DNA of 64,000 bases from Rubripirellula lacrimiformis (GTDB lineage Bacteria; Planctomycetota; Planctomycetia; Pirellulales; Pirellulaceae), in assembly GCF_007741535.1 (NCBI RefSeq), contig NZ_CP036525.1:7006001-7070000 (forward strand), written 5' to 3'. Shown piece by piece: positions 27,139 through 36,371 of the stretch (position 1 is the first letter of the stretch; every line of letters begins with the position of its first letter). Below the pieces are notes generated by a model, which saw nothing but the letters and a program-made list of their open reading frames with translations, was not told the DNA's origin and did no database searches. The translations under genes were made by a program, and so were the position numbers.

Positions 27139-28507
27139 AATTGACCACATGGATGCCGCCCGTGGCTTGCTGAATGCCATGCTGCTTGACCCGAGATCGA
27201 CTCCGGTTGTGGAAGGCATCGTTTCCTCGCGGGACTTTCCGGCGGACGAAGCATCGTCAACATCGATTACCGGCCGGCTGTTTTCGCTGCTGATCGAAAT
27301 GCATCGATCCGGCGAAAGCATCCGAGACGGAAGGCTTGTGATATCGCGGGTCCGCGCGGCCGGCATGATCGAATCGTTTGGTGGGCAATCGCAATTTGAG
27401 CGTGACTTTCTGGATCCGCTATCAACCGAGAACGCAACGCACTACGCCAGAAGCCTTCGGAATTGTTCCATCCGCAAACGGCTCCAACGGTTAGCGAGGG
27501 ACTTTTCACGCAAGGCGGACTCCGACAACCAGGACTCCGGCGAGCTAGCCGAGTGGATGCGATACGAATTGGCGGCGATCGAGTCGCAGGCGTCAGACAA
27601 ATCACACATCCATCGCATTGGTGACGGATGCAACGAACTGCTTGCGGCAATCGATGAAACCCTAGCCGGCGGACAATCGCCGGGACTGCACACCGGCCTA
27701 TACCACCTCGATGACAACTATGACGGATTGCACCCCGGCCGGTTGTACGTGTTCGCTGGCCGGCCAGGCGGTGGAAAGAGTTCGGCGGCGCAGCAAGTGG
27801 GCGAAAACATTGTTCACGGCGTTGGCGAATCAATCGCAGACCGTCACCGAGGTGCCCTGTTTGTTTCGCTCGAAATGGGAATCGACGAAGTGACGGCCAG
27901 GTTCATCGCTCGCCAATCGGGAATCAATGGCAAGCACATCCTGAGCCATGCGGTCACCGAAGCAGAACGCCGGCAAATGCAAACGGTCGCCGAAAAGTCG
28001 CAATCGGTTCCGTTCTTCGTGAGCGTTCCGACTGGACGCCAAGCGACCGCCGAAGCGATCTGCGCCGAAGCGCGGGTGATGAAGGCTACCGAAGACATCG
28101 CCGTTGTGATCGTTGACTATCTGCAAATCGTTGAGGACAGCACGCCGAACCAACGCGAGATCGACAAGACCACCCGAGCAACGCGAGCGTTCAAGCAACT
28201 GTCGCGAGAGTTAAACATCCCGGTTGTGATCCTGTCGCAACTGAACCGAGCCGGTGAATCCGACAGCAAGAATGAGAAGCCGCGCGAACCCCGATTGAGT
28301 GATCTGCGGTCCAGCGGAAGCATCGAACAGGACGCCGATGCCGTCATATTCTTGCATCACGAAGGCGGCAGGAATGTCCGGATGATTGTCGCCAAGATGC
28401 GTGGCGGCGAGCGATCTGAAAACATGTTTACGTTCGACGGGCCAACGTGTTCGTTTCACAAGCCAGAGCCAGCGCCGCACGAAGAGTTTGCGGAGTGGTC
28501 GCCATGA
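27131..28507 (+). CDS. dnaB: Replicative DNA helicase, DnaB-type
   Basis: 458-aa RecA-fold hexameric helicase. Short N-domain (HMDAARGLLNAMLLDP), linker helices, then Walker A GRPGGGKSS, SLEMGIDEVTARFIA, Walker B VVIVDYLQIVED, VILSQLNRA, and EQDADAVIFLHHEG with C-terminal arginine-finger region. Start overlaps the upstream primosome gene. It gives the element its own fork helicase, consistent with autonomous or theta replication after excision. Confidence 0.93.
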   Translation: MREIDHMDAARGLLNAMLLDPRSTPVVEGIVSSRDFPADEASSTSITGRLFSLLIEMHRSGESIRDGRLVISRVRAAGMIESFGGQSQFERDFLDPLSTENATHYARSLRNCSIRKRLQRLARDFSRKADSDNQDSGELAEWMRYELAAIESQASDKSHIHRIGDGCNELLAAIDETLAGGQSPGLHTGLYHLDDNYDGLHPGRLYVFAGRPGGGKSSAAQQVGENIVHGVGESIADRHRGALFVSLEMGIDEVTARFIARQSGINGKHILSHAVTEAERRQMQTVAEKSQSVPFFVSVPTGRQATAEAICAEARVMKATEDIAVVIVDYLQIVEDSTPNQREIDKTTRATRAFKQLSRELNIPVVILSQLNRAGESDSKNEKPREPRLSDLRSSGSIEQDADAVIFLHHEGGRNVRMIVAKMRGGERSENMFTFDGPTCSFHKPEPAPHEEFAEWSP

Positions 28508-28562
28508 ATTGCCGGCCAATCGCAATAGTCATCGCCGCAAATCGATACGGAAGGATTCCCAA

Positions 28563-28763
28563 ATGACCAGAGACTGGAAGACAGCGCCGATGGTGATCAT
28601 CGAAGCAGCCGCGTGCCCGGTCTGCTTTGCATTGAAGCCGATCATCGTCCGGACCGAACAGGGTGGCGATGGCAGTTCAAGCCGTCGATGCGTTTGCCGA
28701 GAATGTTCGGCGCACTTTCTTTTGGTGATCGAGCCACCGGTTCCAAATTCTGGAAGTGTTTAG
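28563..28763 (+). CDS. Small zinc-ribbon protein (66 aa)
   Basis: ATG 28563 follows GGAAGG by 6-7 nt. Two Cys pairs, CPVC (residues ~19-22) and CVCREC (~45-50), form a probable zinc ribbon. No wider family recognised. It continues the helicase operon and could be a DNA-binding accessory factor. Confidence 0.6.
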   Translation: MTRDWKTAPMVIIEAAACPVCFALKPIIVRTEQGGDGSSSRRCVCRECSAHFLLVIEPPVPNSGSV

Positions 28764-28786
28764 TTTTCGACCACTATGATCCAACG

Positions 28787-29203
28787 ATGTTCAAACTTGC
28801 AAAGGCGAAGGCGATGATTCAAATGATGCGAAAAATGATCTGCGGCGTCGGTCCCGATGTTGTCACCAAGTCGTCAGCGATGGCGGGTGCATCGGCGGAA
28901 TCGCGACCGTCGTTGTACTTGCCTAAGTCCAAGATTCCCGCCAACTCTGATACCGGCGTCGGCGTCGATGGCTCTTGCTGGGCACCGTGGCGCGAAAGCC
29001 GAAACGGCGAAATGTGGTTCCAGCGGATCAGCAACATCGAAGCCGGCCAAACCATGCCCGCGATCAAAGCGTTTGACTCGGACGACGACGCCGTTGATTG
29101 GGATGAGTTCGACCGAGCTTTCGAGCAAAAGAAGCTTTGGGTCAATCGATCGATGAACTACCCAAACATTGACGAAGAATCCGCCGAGGGATGCGACCAA
29201 TGA
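28787..29203 (+). CDS. Element protein of unknown function (138 aa)
   Basis: Starts with a basic helix rich in Met and Lys (MFKLAKAKAMIQMMRKMICG) and ends in acidic segments (FDSDDDAVDWDEFDRAFEQ). Upstream codons are open, but ATG 28787 is the first good start after the zinc-ribbon gene. Overlaps the next gene by ATGA. No family recognised. Confidence 0.5.
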   Translation: MFKLAKAKAMIQMMRKMICGVGPDVVTKSSAMAGASAESRPSLYLPKSKIPANSDTGVGVDGSCWAPWRESRNGEMWFQRISNIEAGQTMPAIKAFDSDDDAVDWDEFDRAFEQKKLWVNRSMNYPNIDEESAEGCDQ

Positions 29204-29937
29204 TCGCGACCAGCCTTTTGGACGATTGCCGACGCTTGGCGTTTACCGTCGCGCCCGAACTAGAAGCGAATCCGCTTTACGTCGTCGATGCCGAAACGCT
29301 GGCCGGTACACCGAACCCGGCGGATTGTCTTGGTTTTGCACGACGTGGTAACTGGATGGACTACGAAACGATTGACCGGATCGGTGACGCATGGACCGGC
29401 CCAGGCCCATTGATCGCATTGGACGGTGAAGTGATCCGAGAATCCCACGGCGAGAACTTTACCGCGGCAGTCACCGGCACCATGGTTCACGAACTGGCAC
29501 ACATACTGCCGGCCATCGAGGCGCGCGAACTAAGCCATCGACAGCCCGGTGACAAGATGGATTGCGATGCGGTCCGACAGAATCAGGCCGTTTCACTTTC
29601 TCGCAGCATCGCGAAGCCCGCAGCCGAACCAGGATCTTGCATCGATCCCCACAACGATCAGTTCATTCGGCGAACGTGTCACGTATACAGCCGGGCCGTT
29701 GCCCATGGTTGGGACGTGTCAATTGATGGGCTATTCGGTGGCTCGCTCTGGTTTGCTTGTCAGCCGGCCCACTGGATCACGTCGCTACTGCCCGAGCTGC
29801 ATTCGATGCGAACAGCCAGCTTTGCCGAGATCGAAACAGCAACGCCACCAGAAGCGTTCACGAAGCTATGGCAGAGCAGTTTGGATCTTTACCGTTCGTT
29901 TCAAGATCCAAGAGGGGACATCGATGAGCAGATTTGA
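29200..29937 (+). CDS. HExxH zinc metallopeptidase-like protein
   Basis: 245 aa from ATG 29200 (ATGA overlap). MVHELAHILP near residues 95-104 is an HExxH zinc site. A later CIDPHNDQFIRRTCHVYSRA block has His followed by xxxF, as in the HGxxF third-ligand block of SprT-like/minigluzincin peptidases. No signal peptide, so it acts in the cytosol or virion. Overlaps the coiled-coil gene downstream. Might process a structural or regulatory protein of the element; target unknown. Confidence 0.65.
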   Translation: MIATSLLDDCRRLAFTVAPELEANPLYVVDAETLAGTPNPADCLGFARRGNWMDYETIDRIGDAWTGPGPLIALDGEVIRESHGENFTAAVTGTMVHELAHILPAIEARELSHRQPGDKMDCDAVRQNQAVSLSRSIAKPAAEPGSCIDPHNDQFIRRTCHVYSRAVAHGWDVSIDGLFGGSLWFACQPAHWITSLLPELHSMRTASFAEIETATPPEAFTKLWQSSLDLYRSFQDPRGDIDEQI

Positions 29938-30289
29938 ATTGTTGGCGGCAATCGAGCAGCTGGATGCCGAGCTAGAAGCAGCCGACGAACATCACGCAAA
30001 GGTCACGGCAGGGTTGCAGTTTGAACTGTTCTGCATTGATCGGCAGCAAGACGAGACGCTTGCCGACCAACGTCACCAAGTCACAACCAAGATCGAAGCC
30101 GCCAACGCCCAGCTTGAAGCGGCGGCCAAGTCGATCAGCCGACAACGGGCGATTGCCGAAAAGCAGATTCAACAACTGAACGCGGACCGCTCGCCATGCG
30201 GCGTTAGAGACGTTTTTCCCCGTCAATCTAACGCCGCTGGCGGGCAACTTCCCACCACCACAGAAAAGGCCTACCAATGTCAAACGTGA
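29924..30289 (+). CDS. Coiled-coil element protein (121 aa)
   Basis: ATG 29924 after AGAGGGG; overlaps the metallopeptidase end by 14 nt. Residues ~1-88 form an almost continuous helical heptad region (IEQLDAELEAADEHHAKV ... KIEAANAQLEAAAKSISRQ). The tail is short and polar. No family recognised. Position ahead of the tape-measure gene recalls tail-assembly chaperones, but no sequence support. Confidence 0.55.
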   Translation: MSRFELLAAIEQLDAELEAADEHHAKVTAGLQFELFCIDRQQDETLADQRHQVTTKIEAANAQLEAAAKSISRQRAIAEKQIQQLNADRSPCGVRDVFPRQSNAAGGQLPTTTEKAYQCQT

Positions 30290-30981
30290 TTGACCAACTC
30301 GCTTCCACACTTCGCGACCGGAAAGAATCGGGCCGGATCAAATACCGTGAATTGGTCCGATCGATTGCGGATGGTGAACAGTCGCCGGATCCCGAAGTCG
30401 TCGAAGCCGTGTTGCGTGATGCCGATAAATCGATCGACGATCTGGCATCCGATGAAAGCCGTTGCCGACGACGCAATCAGCATCGCGCAGCTATCGCCGA
30501 AATCCCCGAGGTACAAAGGCAACTGGCAGAAGCCAACGCAGCCATTGCTGAGGCTGACGCAATTCTCGAAGCCGCTAAGCAAGCGAGACACATCGCGGTG
30601 CTTCCACAAGCCGCGAAGATCAGGGAATGCAATGACGCGCTGATGGTATCAACAGCGGCTAAGTCGGAACTTCGCAATACGATCTGGCCCGAGGACAAGG
30701 CGGAGTTGGAACGGCTCAACAGTCGCTGCGAGAGGGCTCACAGCGCGATGCGTGAAGCATCCGCACACTTGGCAGCGGTCAAGTCGAGAACCACCGTCGA
30801 TCGATCGGCCTTTGTGAAAGACTACGAATGGACCAAGGAATCGGACCAGGCTACCCGAATCAAGACAGCAACGCCCGAGCAACTGCAAGCGGCACAGGAT
30901 CGCTACGACGAAGCCAACGCCGTCTTGACTGATGCGATGGCCGAGCATGACGCATTCCTCGCGGAGGCTCTGGCAAGATGA
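30277..30981 (+). CDS. Coiled-coil element protein (234 aa)
   Basis: Starts 13 nt inside the preceding gene. Long helical segments rich in Ala/Glu/Lys (EVQRQLAEANAAIAEADAIL, RYDEANAVLTDAMAEHDAFL). No catalytic motif. Unknown function; organised with the tape-measure gene, which follows after 174 bp. Confidence 0.6.
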   Translation: MSNVIDQLASTLRDRKESGRIKYRELVRSIADGEQSPDPEVVEAVLRDADKSIDDLASDESRCRRRNQHRAAIAEIPEVQRQLAEANAAIAEADAILEAAKQARHIAVLPQAAKIRECNDALMVSTAAKSELRNTIWPEDKAELERLNSRCERAHSAMREASAHLAAVKSRTTVDRSAFVKDYEWTKESDQATRIKTATPEQLQAAQDRYDEANAVLTDAMAEHDAFLAEALAR

Positions 30982-31155
30982 GGCAGCACACCCCCCTTTG
31001 GGTCCTTCCGGGGTGTTTCGCGGTATCCCCGAGATCAAGCAGCCCGAACACTAGCACACACAGTCCGGCGCTAATTTAAGCCAGCGGGGTAAGGGGGCGG
31101 TGCATACCGACTCGGCCATCCTGATCAAAAACACGAATAGAACCAAGGGATTGAA

Positions 31156-34100
31156 ATGTCACAGTCAAAAGTCAAAGCCGGCGAAGGCTACGTCGAAATC
31201 GGGCTTCGCAACCGCATTGCCCAAGGCGCGGCTGGCGTGCAGGCCGATCTGGAAAAGCTGAGTAAGAACGCTACCGCACTGGGGGCCAAGATCGCTGCCG
31301 GATCCGCTGCATTGCTCGCGTTCCCGATCAAGTCAGCGTCGGAAATGCAAGAAACCGTTGGTAAGTTCGAAGTCGTCTTTGGCGAAGCTGCCGGAAGCGT
31401 TCGCGAATGGTCAGACACCACGGCGAAGGCAATGGGACAATCCAAGCAAAGTATGGCGGATATGCTTGCGAGCATGCAGGATCTGCTGGTTCCGATGGGC
31501 GTGATGCCGCAAACGGCCGCCGGCATGAGCAAGACGCTTTCGGCGCTGGCTGTTGACCTTGGATCGTTCAACAACATGGGCACGGCGCAGGTGTTCGAAA
31601 ACCTGATGTCAGCGATCACTGGCGAAGGCCAGGTGATGAAGAAATACGGCGTGATCCTGACCGAGACCGCGACCAAGCAAGAACTGTTCAACATGGGGCT
31701 TGACCCCGACACCACGGACAACGCCGCAAAGGCTAAAGCGCGTCTGAACATCATCATGCGAGGGACCACCGCGGCCCAAGGTGATGCGATCCGGACGGCA
31801 AGCAGTTTTGAGAACCAGATGAAGGCACTTTGGGCGGCCGTTGTCGATGCGAGTGGTGCGATCGGTGGGGCGTTCCTAGATGACACCGCAGCATTGGTCA
31901 CCATGGCCCGTGACGCTGTTCAGTTGATCGCGGATTTCGTGACAAAGAACCAAGACCTTGTTCGTACCATTGGGTTAGCAACCATTGCAGTTGGTGGGCT
32001 GGGTGTCGGGCTGGTCGCGACCGGGTTTGCCGCAAGCGCGATGGTATCGACTCTTGGCACGGCAATGACTGCGATCAAAGTGGCCGCCGGAGGCGCTACG
32101 ATTGCATGGGCGGGCGTTGGGTTGCTATTTACCGCGGTGACGCTCAAAGCAAGGATCACAGCTGCCGTTGTAACCGCAGGATGGAAGGTCGCCAGTGTCG
32201 CCGTATCGGCGGCGTGGACTGTAGCAATGGGAGTGATCGGCACTGCGTTCAAAGCAGTCACAGCTGCGGCGATGGTGACCGCGGTTGCTACGCCATGGGT
32301 TGCTGGTGCTGCGGCGATTGCCGTTGCGTACTTTGGCTTGGACGTGATCATGAGCGCACTAGCAACGGGCGTTGCTGCGGTTTGGTCAGCAAGTGCCGGA
32401 ACTGTCACGGCTGCTTGGTCGGCATCTGCGGCGTTCTTGATGCCAATTGCTGCTGCGATCAGCGGCGCATGGTCAGCGAGCGCAGCATTCATCGCGACGG
32501 CTTGGGGTGGGCTGAGTGCGGTGTTCGCGGCATCTGGCCTTGCCGCATCCACATCCGCATTGCTTGCCACGGCAGCGTGGTCGGCGTTCGGTGCGATCAG
32601 TGCAATTCTGGCCGTGGAGCAAAGTGCATCCGCGGCAATCGTCGCGATCGCTTGGACAACGGCATCATTTGTTTCATCAACTGCATGGTCTGGGTTTATG
32701 GCTTTGCTGACGGCCGCTCTAACGCCCGCTTCACTGATGGCCGGTGCCGCGCTGCTTGTTTCAGGATCTTGGACGGTTGCCGCTGGGTTGGTGTCGCTCG
32801 CTTGGGGCACCGCATGGGCGGTTATCTCTGGCCCGCTGCTGCCGTTCATCGCCGCGGCCGGTGCTGCAATCGCGGTGGTTGGTACCCTGGCCGCCGGCAT
32901 TGGCGTGCTGGCCGTCAAGTCACTGAACCTTGGCGGGGCATTCGCGAAAGCAAAGGACATGATTTACGGCATCGTTTCGGTGGTCACCGATACTTTCGAT
33001 GCGATCAAAGCAGCAATTTCGAGCGGAGATTATGCCGCGGCCGCACAGGCACTATGGGCAGGCGTTCGGCTTGCGTTTTGGGAGGGCGTTTCCGGCACGA
33101 TGGATGCGTTCAGTTGGCTTTGGAGAGAGGCCAAGCTGACAGCCGCGAGGTTCTTCACAGCACTACTGGTCAACACTCAAAGGGTTATGTCGGCAGTCGT
33201 GACATCGATTACAAGCCCATTCAAAGCAGCCAAAGAGATCCAGTCGGCAATGCTTGCCTTGGGCGCGTCAGCCACATCGTTTGACGTAGATGGCCGGGCT
33301 AACGCAGCTCGCGAAGAGTTGAAGGCCATCCGAGACCGATTGACGGCGGAGAATGAAAGCACCGAGGCCAAAAAGAAATCACAGGCCGAAGCCAAAAAAG
33401 AAGCGGACGCCGCATCCGAATTGTTTGATACCAAAATCAAGGCACTCGAAGCGGAGATTTTGGCACTCGAAAAGGGCGAAACTGCCGCCGACCGCAAACG
33501 TCTGGCTGACGAAGGATTAAACGCCATCCAGATCAAGCAAATCGAAGCCATGAAGGCCAAGAAGAAGGCCCTCGAAGATGAAGAAACCGCCCAGAAGAAG
33601 GCGACCAAGGCGGCCGAAGATGCGGCGAACAAGGCATCTGATAAACGGGCTGATGCGGTGTTCAAGCGAGCCGACCAAATGAGCAAAGACGGCATGAACC
33701 CGGCGGACATCTTCAGGAAGGTCATCGCCCAAATCAATTCCGATGAACAAGCTGGAAGGATCAACGGAGGTGACGCCGCTGATGCAAGGGATCGAGCAAG
33801 AGATAACCTTGACGATCGCACCGAGGCGATTCGTCAGGAAGGTAAGGCGCTGGCCGAATCGCTTCGCACGCCTGCCGAGAATCTTCGTGCAAAGATGGCC
33901 GACATCGAGAAGTTCAAGTCGGCCGGTGTGTTTGGCGACAACATGGCAGATCGAGCGAAGGCAAAGGCGAGAGAAGAGTTTGCCGAAGAGGAAGCCCGCA
34001 ACAGGAAGCGAGCCAAAAAGGTTGAATTGGGTTTCGAGAAAGAGCAAAAGCGAACGGGTCCGTCCGGAGCGTTTTCCGCAGCGGCCGCGGGAGTCATCGG

Positions 34101-34209
34101 CATGGGCCGACAAGAGGACGAGAAGACGAAGCTGACCAGGATCATCGCAGGCAACAGTACCGAGCAAGTCAAACTTGCCAGAAAGAAAAACACCGCGAGG
34201 TTTGGCTGA
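31156..34209 (+). CDS. Phage tail tape measure protein
   Basis: 1017 aa. Residues ~45-210 match the TP901-type tape-measure core: SASEMQETVGKFEVVFGEAA, LSALAVDLGSFNNM, LMSAITGEGQVMKKYGVIL. Residues ~260-600 are very hydrophobic and contain drifting AWSASAAF-type repeats. Residues ~690-1000 are charged coiled coil. In siphophages this protein fixes tail length and helps DNA entry. Here it stands without recognisable tail, capsid or terminase genes. AAGGGA precedes the ATG. Its stop overlaps the next start. Confidence 0.9.
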   Translation: MSQSKVKAGEGYVEIGLRNRIAQGAAGVQADLEKLSKNATALGAKIAAGSAALLAFPIKSASEMQETVGKFEVVFGEAAGSVREWSDTTAKAMGQSKQSMADMLASMQDLLVPMGVMPQTAAGMSKTLSALAVDLGSFNNMGTAQVFENLMSAITGEGQVMKKYGVILTETATKQELFNMGLDPDTTDNAAKAKARLNIIMRGTTAAQGDAIRTASSFENQMKALWAAVVDASGAIGGAFLDDTAALVTMARDAVQLIADFVTKNQDLVRTIGLATIAVGGLGVGLVATGFAASAMVSTLGTAMTAIKVAAGGATIAWAGVGLLFTAVTLKARITAAVVTAGWKVASVAVSAAWTVAMGVIGTAFKAVTAAAMVTAVATPWVAGAAAIAVAYFGLDVIMSALATGVAAVWSASAGTVTAAWSASAAFLMPIAAAISGAWSASAAFIATAWGGLSAVFAASGLAASTSALLATAAWSAFGAISAILAVEQSASAAIVAIAWTTASFVSSTAWSGFMALLTAALTPASLMAGAALLVSGSWTVAAGLVSLAWGTAWAVISGPLLPFIAAAGAAIAVVGTLAAGIGVLAVKSLNLGGAFAKAKDMIYGIVSVVTDTFDAIKAAISSGDYAAAAQALWAGVRLAFWEGVSGTMDAFSWLWREAKLTAARFFTALLVNTQRVMSAVVTSITSPFKAAKEIQSAMLALGASATSFDVDGRANAAREELKAIRDRLTAENESTEAKKKSQAEAKKEADAASELFDTKIKALEAEILALEKGETAADRKRLADEGLNAIQIKQIEAMKAKKKALEDEETAQKKATKAAEDAANKASDKRADAVFKRADQMSKDGMNPADIFRKVIAQINSDEQAGRINGGDAADARDRARDNLDDRTEAIRQEGKALAESLRTPAENLRAKMADIEKFKSAGVFGDNMADRAKAKAREEFAEEEARNRKRAKKVELGFEKEQKRTGPSGAFSAAAAGVIGMGRQEDEKTKLTRIIAGNSTEQVKLARKKNTARFG

Positions 34210-34463
34210 TGGACGACCCAAGTTTGAACGCTGCTTTTTGCTACGAATCGCAGGGTGAATGTTTCAGGATCCAGCGTGATTTGTTCCTTGAGAAGATCGA
34301 TCAGGCAGGCGACCGAGAAGGGTTTACCGAAACCGATTTGCGATACTTTGCGTTGCTGGATGAATGCGCCGACCTGCTAGGGCGGTTGCACCCGGCTTTC
34401 ATGACCCTATCTGCGCTGACACAACTGGCATCTGATGAAGCAGACGACGCAAACGGTGTGTGA
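34209..34463 (+). CDS. Small element protein (84 aa), unknown
   Basis: Start overlaps the tape-measure stop (GCTGATGG). Acidic helical protein (ETDLRYFALLDECADLLGRL). In phages the gene after the tape measure is often a minor tail protein, but no resemblance is visible. Confidence 0.55.
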   Translation: MDDPSLNAAFCYESQGECFRIQRDLFLEKIDQAGDREGFTETDLRYFALLDECADLLGRLHPAFMTLSALTQLASDEADDANGV

Positions 34464-34851
34464 AGCAGGGAACGAACCACCGCGACGGCGATCGGCCAGA
34501 GCCAAAGCACTGATTCAATCCCATGGATGGCCCCAGGATCAAGCGTGTGAGGCGATGGGGCTGGATCCGGCAAAGTATCTGCCCAACGTCGCGGCGTTCA
34601 CCATGCCCGACCACATGCCCACACGGGCCGAAATCGAAGCGATAACTTCGGCGATGCGTTCCGGCGAACTGGTAATCAGCCAGCAGTCGGCGCGACGGTG
34701 GGAAAAGTACCGCGCCGAACAAGAACGCATGGCACAGCCCGAGGCCGAACAGCGGGATGCCTATGAGCTTGCCGGCCGGATCGCAGAGGACGATTGCCCG
34801 GTGCCTTCGTGGTTGTACTCGGCTGGTCCGATCGGTGACGAAGCGGATTAA
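34435..34851 (+). CDS. Element protein of unknown function (138 aa)
   Basis: Overlaps the preceding gene by 29 nt. RRRSARAKALIQSHGWPQDQ and DPAKYLPNVAAFTMPDHMPT suggest a small helical DNA- or protein-binding unit; the 'R..RA..LI...GW...A...MGLDP' pattern resembles a short HTH. No family recognised. Confidence 0.55.
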   Translation: MKQTTQTVCEAGNEPPRRRSARAKALIQSHGWPQDQACEAMGLDPAKYLPNVAAFTMPDHMPTRAEIEAITSAMRSGELVISQQSARRWEKYRAEQERMAQPEAEQRDAYELAGRIAEDDCPVPSWLYSAGPIGDEAD

Positions 34852-35057
34852 TCGTGGTCCAAACTTCGCCTATCGAGAACGACCACTTTCGTCTCATCAT
34901 CGAACGGGATTTTCGTTCTAGATTTGGGTACATCGCCAAGCTTATCGCGGACGACAAGACCAGCTGAATCATCAACCTTCTCGAATGTGCAGTTGCCGAA
35001 GTGGAAACTCTTTCCAATCGGCAGACTCCGAAACGTCATCAGGTTCCTAGTCGTCAT
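34848..35057 (-). CDS. Small protein, SLPIG paralogue B
   Basis: About 69 aa from ATG 35057. TFRSLPIGKSFHFGNCTFEKV is clearly related to its neighbour's EFGSLPIGESF...SFTKVDE. The pattern 'F.SLPIG.SF....F.KVD' looks like a small beta-rich domain. The start lies inside the end of paralogue A (ATGACGACTAG), so the pair is co-translated on the strand opposite to the rest of the element. Function unknown. Confidence 0.55.
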   Translation of the reverse strand: MTTRNLMTFRSLPIGKSFHFGNCTFEKVDDSAGLVVRDKLGDVPKSRTKIPFDDETKVVVLDRRSLDHD

Positions 35058-35229
35058 CGGTCTGGTTCTCCTCATGAGGGGTCACCCTGTCGTCTGCGTA
35101 GAATCGGAATCTTTGTTTTCCGGCTGTACTCGCGAAAGTTTCATCCACTTTGGTGAACGATTCACCATCGCTCGTGAAGCTTTCGCCGATAGGGAGTGAT
35201 CCGAATTCGATGTCGTTTTGCGTATTCAT
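35047..35229 (-). CDS. Small protein, SLPIG paralogue A
   Basis: 60 aa beginning MNTQNDIEFGSLPIGESF with FTKVDETFAS. Tandem duplicate of the adjacent small gene. Minus-strand orientation within a plus-strand element suggests separate control, as for cargo or regulatory genes. Confidence 0.55.
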   Translation of the reverse strand: MNTQNDIEFGSLPIGESFTSDGESFTKVDETFASTAGKQRFRFYADDRVTPHEENQTDDD

Positions 35230-35390
35230 GCTTTATAGCCCTTTGCAGTAGAGGTTTTGCACATGAATACGCAAATTACATTCCAAAGCCCGAGACTGGC
35301 CCAGGTGATTCGCACACCGCCTGCCCGTCCAATATTTTCCCTACCGTTATCCCCTATGCCTTCCCGGCGACAAAGCGGAACAATGACGGC

Positions 35391-35657
35391 ATGAGCCACC
35401 GCGATGATGCCATTGCCCGACTGACGATCCGGATTGCCGAAAGACTTGGGATTGATCAAGACCGGATCCGGTGGGGGCCGTTGCCGTCCGGGCGTGGAAA
35501 ACTCGGCACCAGTGGCGACCATTGGCAAATCTGGTATCGCGCCGAATGGCGGGAGTTGCCGTGGCACTTCGATGGGCCGGACATGGTGACCCGTGAGATG
35601 ATCCGCCGGCACTACGGTGATCCGACTGCGGACGAAGCGAGCGAGCCGCCCAGGTGA
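35391..35657 (+). CDS. Small element protein (88 aa), unknown
   Basis: MSHRDDAIARLTIRIAERLG then WQIWYRAEWRELPWHFDGP: a helix followed by a Trp-rich beta part. The frame is open from 35196, but the ATG at 35391 is the natural start. No family recognised. Confidence 0.45.
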   Translation: MSHRDDAIARLTIRIAERLGIDQDRIRWGPLPSGRGKLGTSGDHWQIWYRAEWRELPWHFDGPDMVTREMIRRHYGDPTADEASEPPR

Positions 35658-35796
35658 CCGGCTGACTTGCACCGCCATCATCACAATTTCAGCGTTGCAG
35701 ATCTAGAGACCATTCACCCCGGCATCGAGTCGATTTGACAGCCTCGCTCAGTCATCTAGGATCTTGCCCAATGGGGGAATTACTAAGGATTTTAGG

Positions 35797-36060
35797 ATGA
35801 TCAAGAAGAGAACTGTTTCGCGTTTCGGTGTTCGGATCGGCTGTAGAGAAGACCGAATTATCGTGGTCCATCAGTGGAAATCGTTCCGCTCTGGTTCACA
35901 TGGCCGGCAGATCGTTTGGGTGTCGGATTCAATCCCAATTCTCGAGAGTTGCGGGCATCGCGTCAGATGGGATGGCGAGACATTTCGTGACCGAATCGGC
36001 CGAGAGATTGGAGTTCACGACCATGATCGGAAACACATTCGCCAGTATTTGCGAGAATAG
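35797..36060 (+). CDS. Possible small element protein (87 aa)
   Basis: Basic, beta-rich open frame (MIKKRTVSRFGVRIGCRED, QIVWVSDSIPILESCGHRVR). Only weak ribosome-site support (TTTAGG). Listed because no better frame occupies the stretch. Confidence 0.35.
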   Translation: MIKKRTVSRFGVRIGCREDRIIVVHQWKSFRSGSHGRQIVWVSDSIPILESCGHRVRWDGETFRDRIGREIGVHDHDRKHIRQYLRE

Positions 36061-36371
36061 TGTTGACCCAATCGGCAACGGCCGTAACAATCCGAGAGAA
36101 GTGATCGGAGCTTAGAACCTCCACATGGTCACACCGGTTTCAGAATCCTTCGATCTGGAACGTCACTACCACTCTCGCATTCAAGGAATTTCTCGGCCTG
36201 GGCGTTGCGGCGGCTACCACTGTTTGAAACTGCCTGTTTGGTGGCGGTTAGGTGATGTAGTACGGGCTGCATTTTGGATTGTAGTGATCCAGAGCGTCAG
36301 TTGTTCTAACCGCAATGTCCAGGCCCGGACGTGCGCCGACGTTTTGAGCGTCGGCGGAAAGTGTTTCCAAA
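36061..36371. other. Element spacer without supported gene
   Basis: 311 bp; contains GGAAAGTGTTTCC at 36355-36367, a half-palindrome like those in the two iteron arrays, just before the next start. No convincing frame. Confidence 0.35.

Noticed and set aside
31920-32960. 346-codon minus-strand open frame opposite the tape-measure gene
   Set aside because: Ala/Pro/Asp-rich shadow of a hydrophobic GC-rich plus-strand gene with a clear family match.
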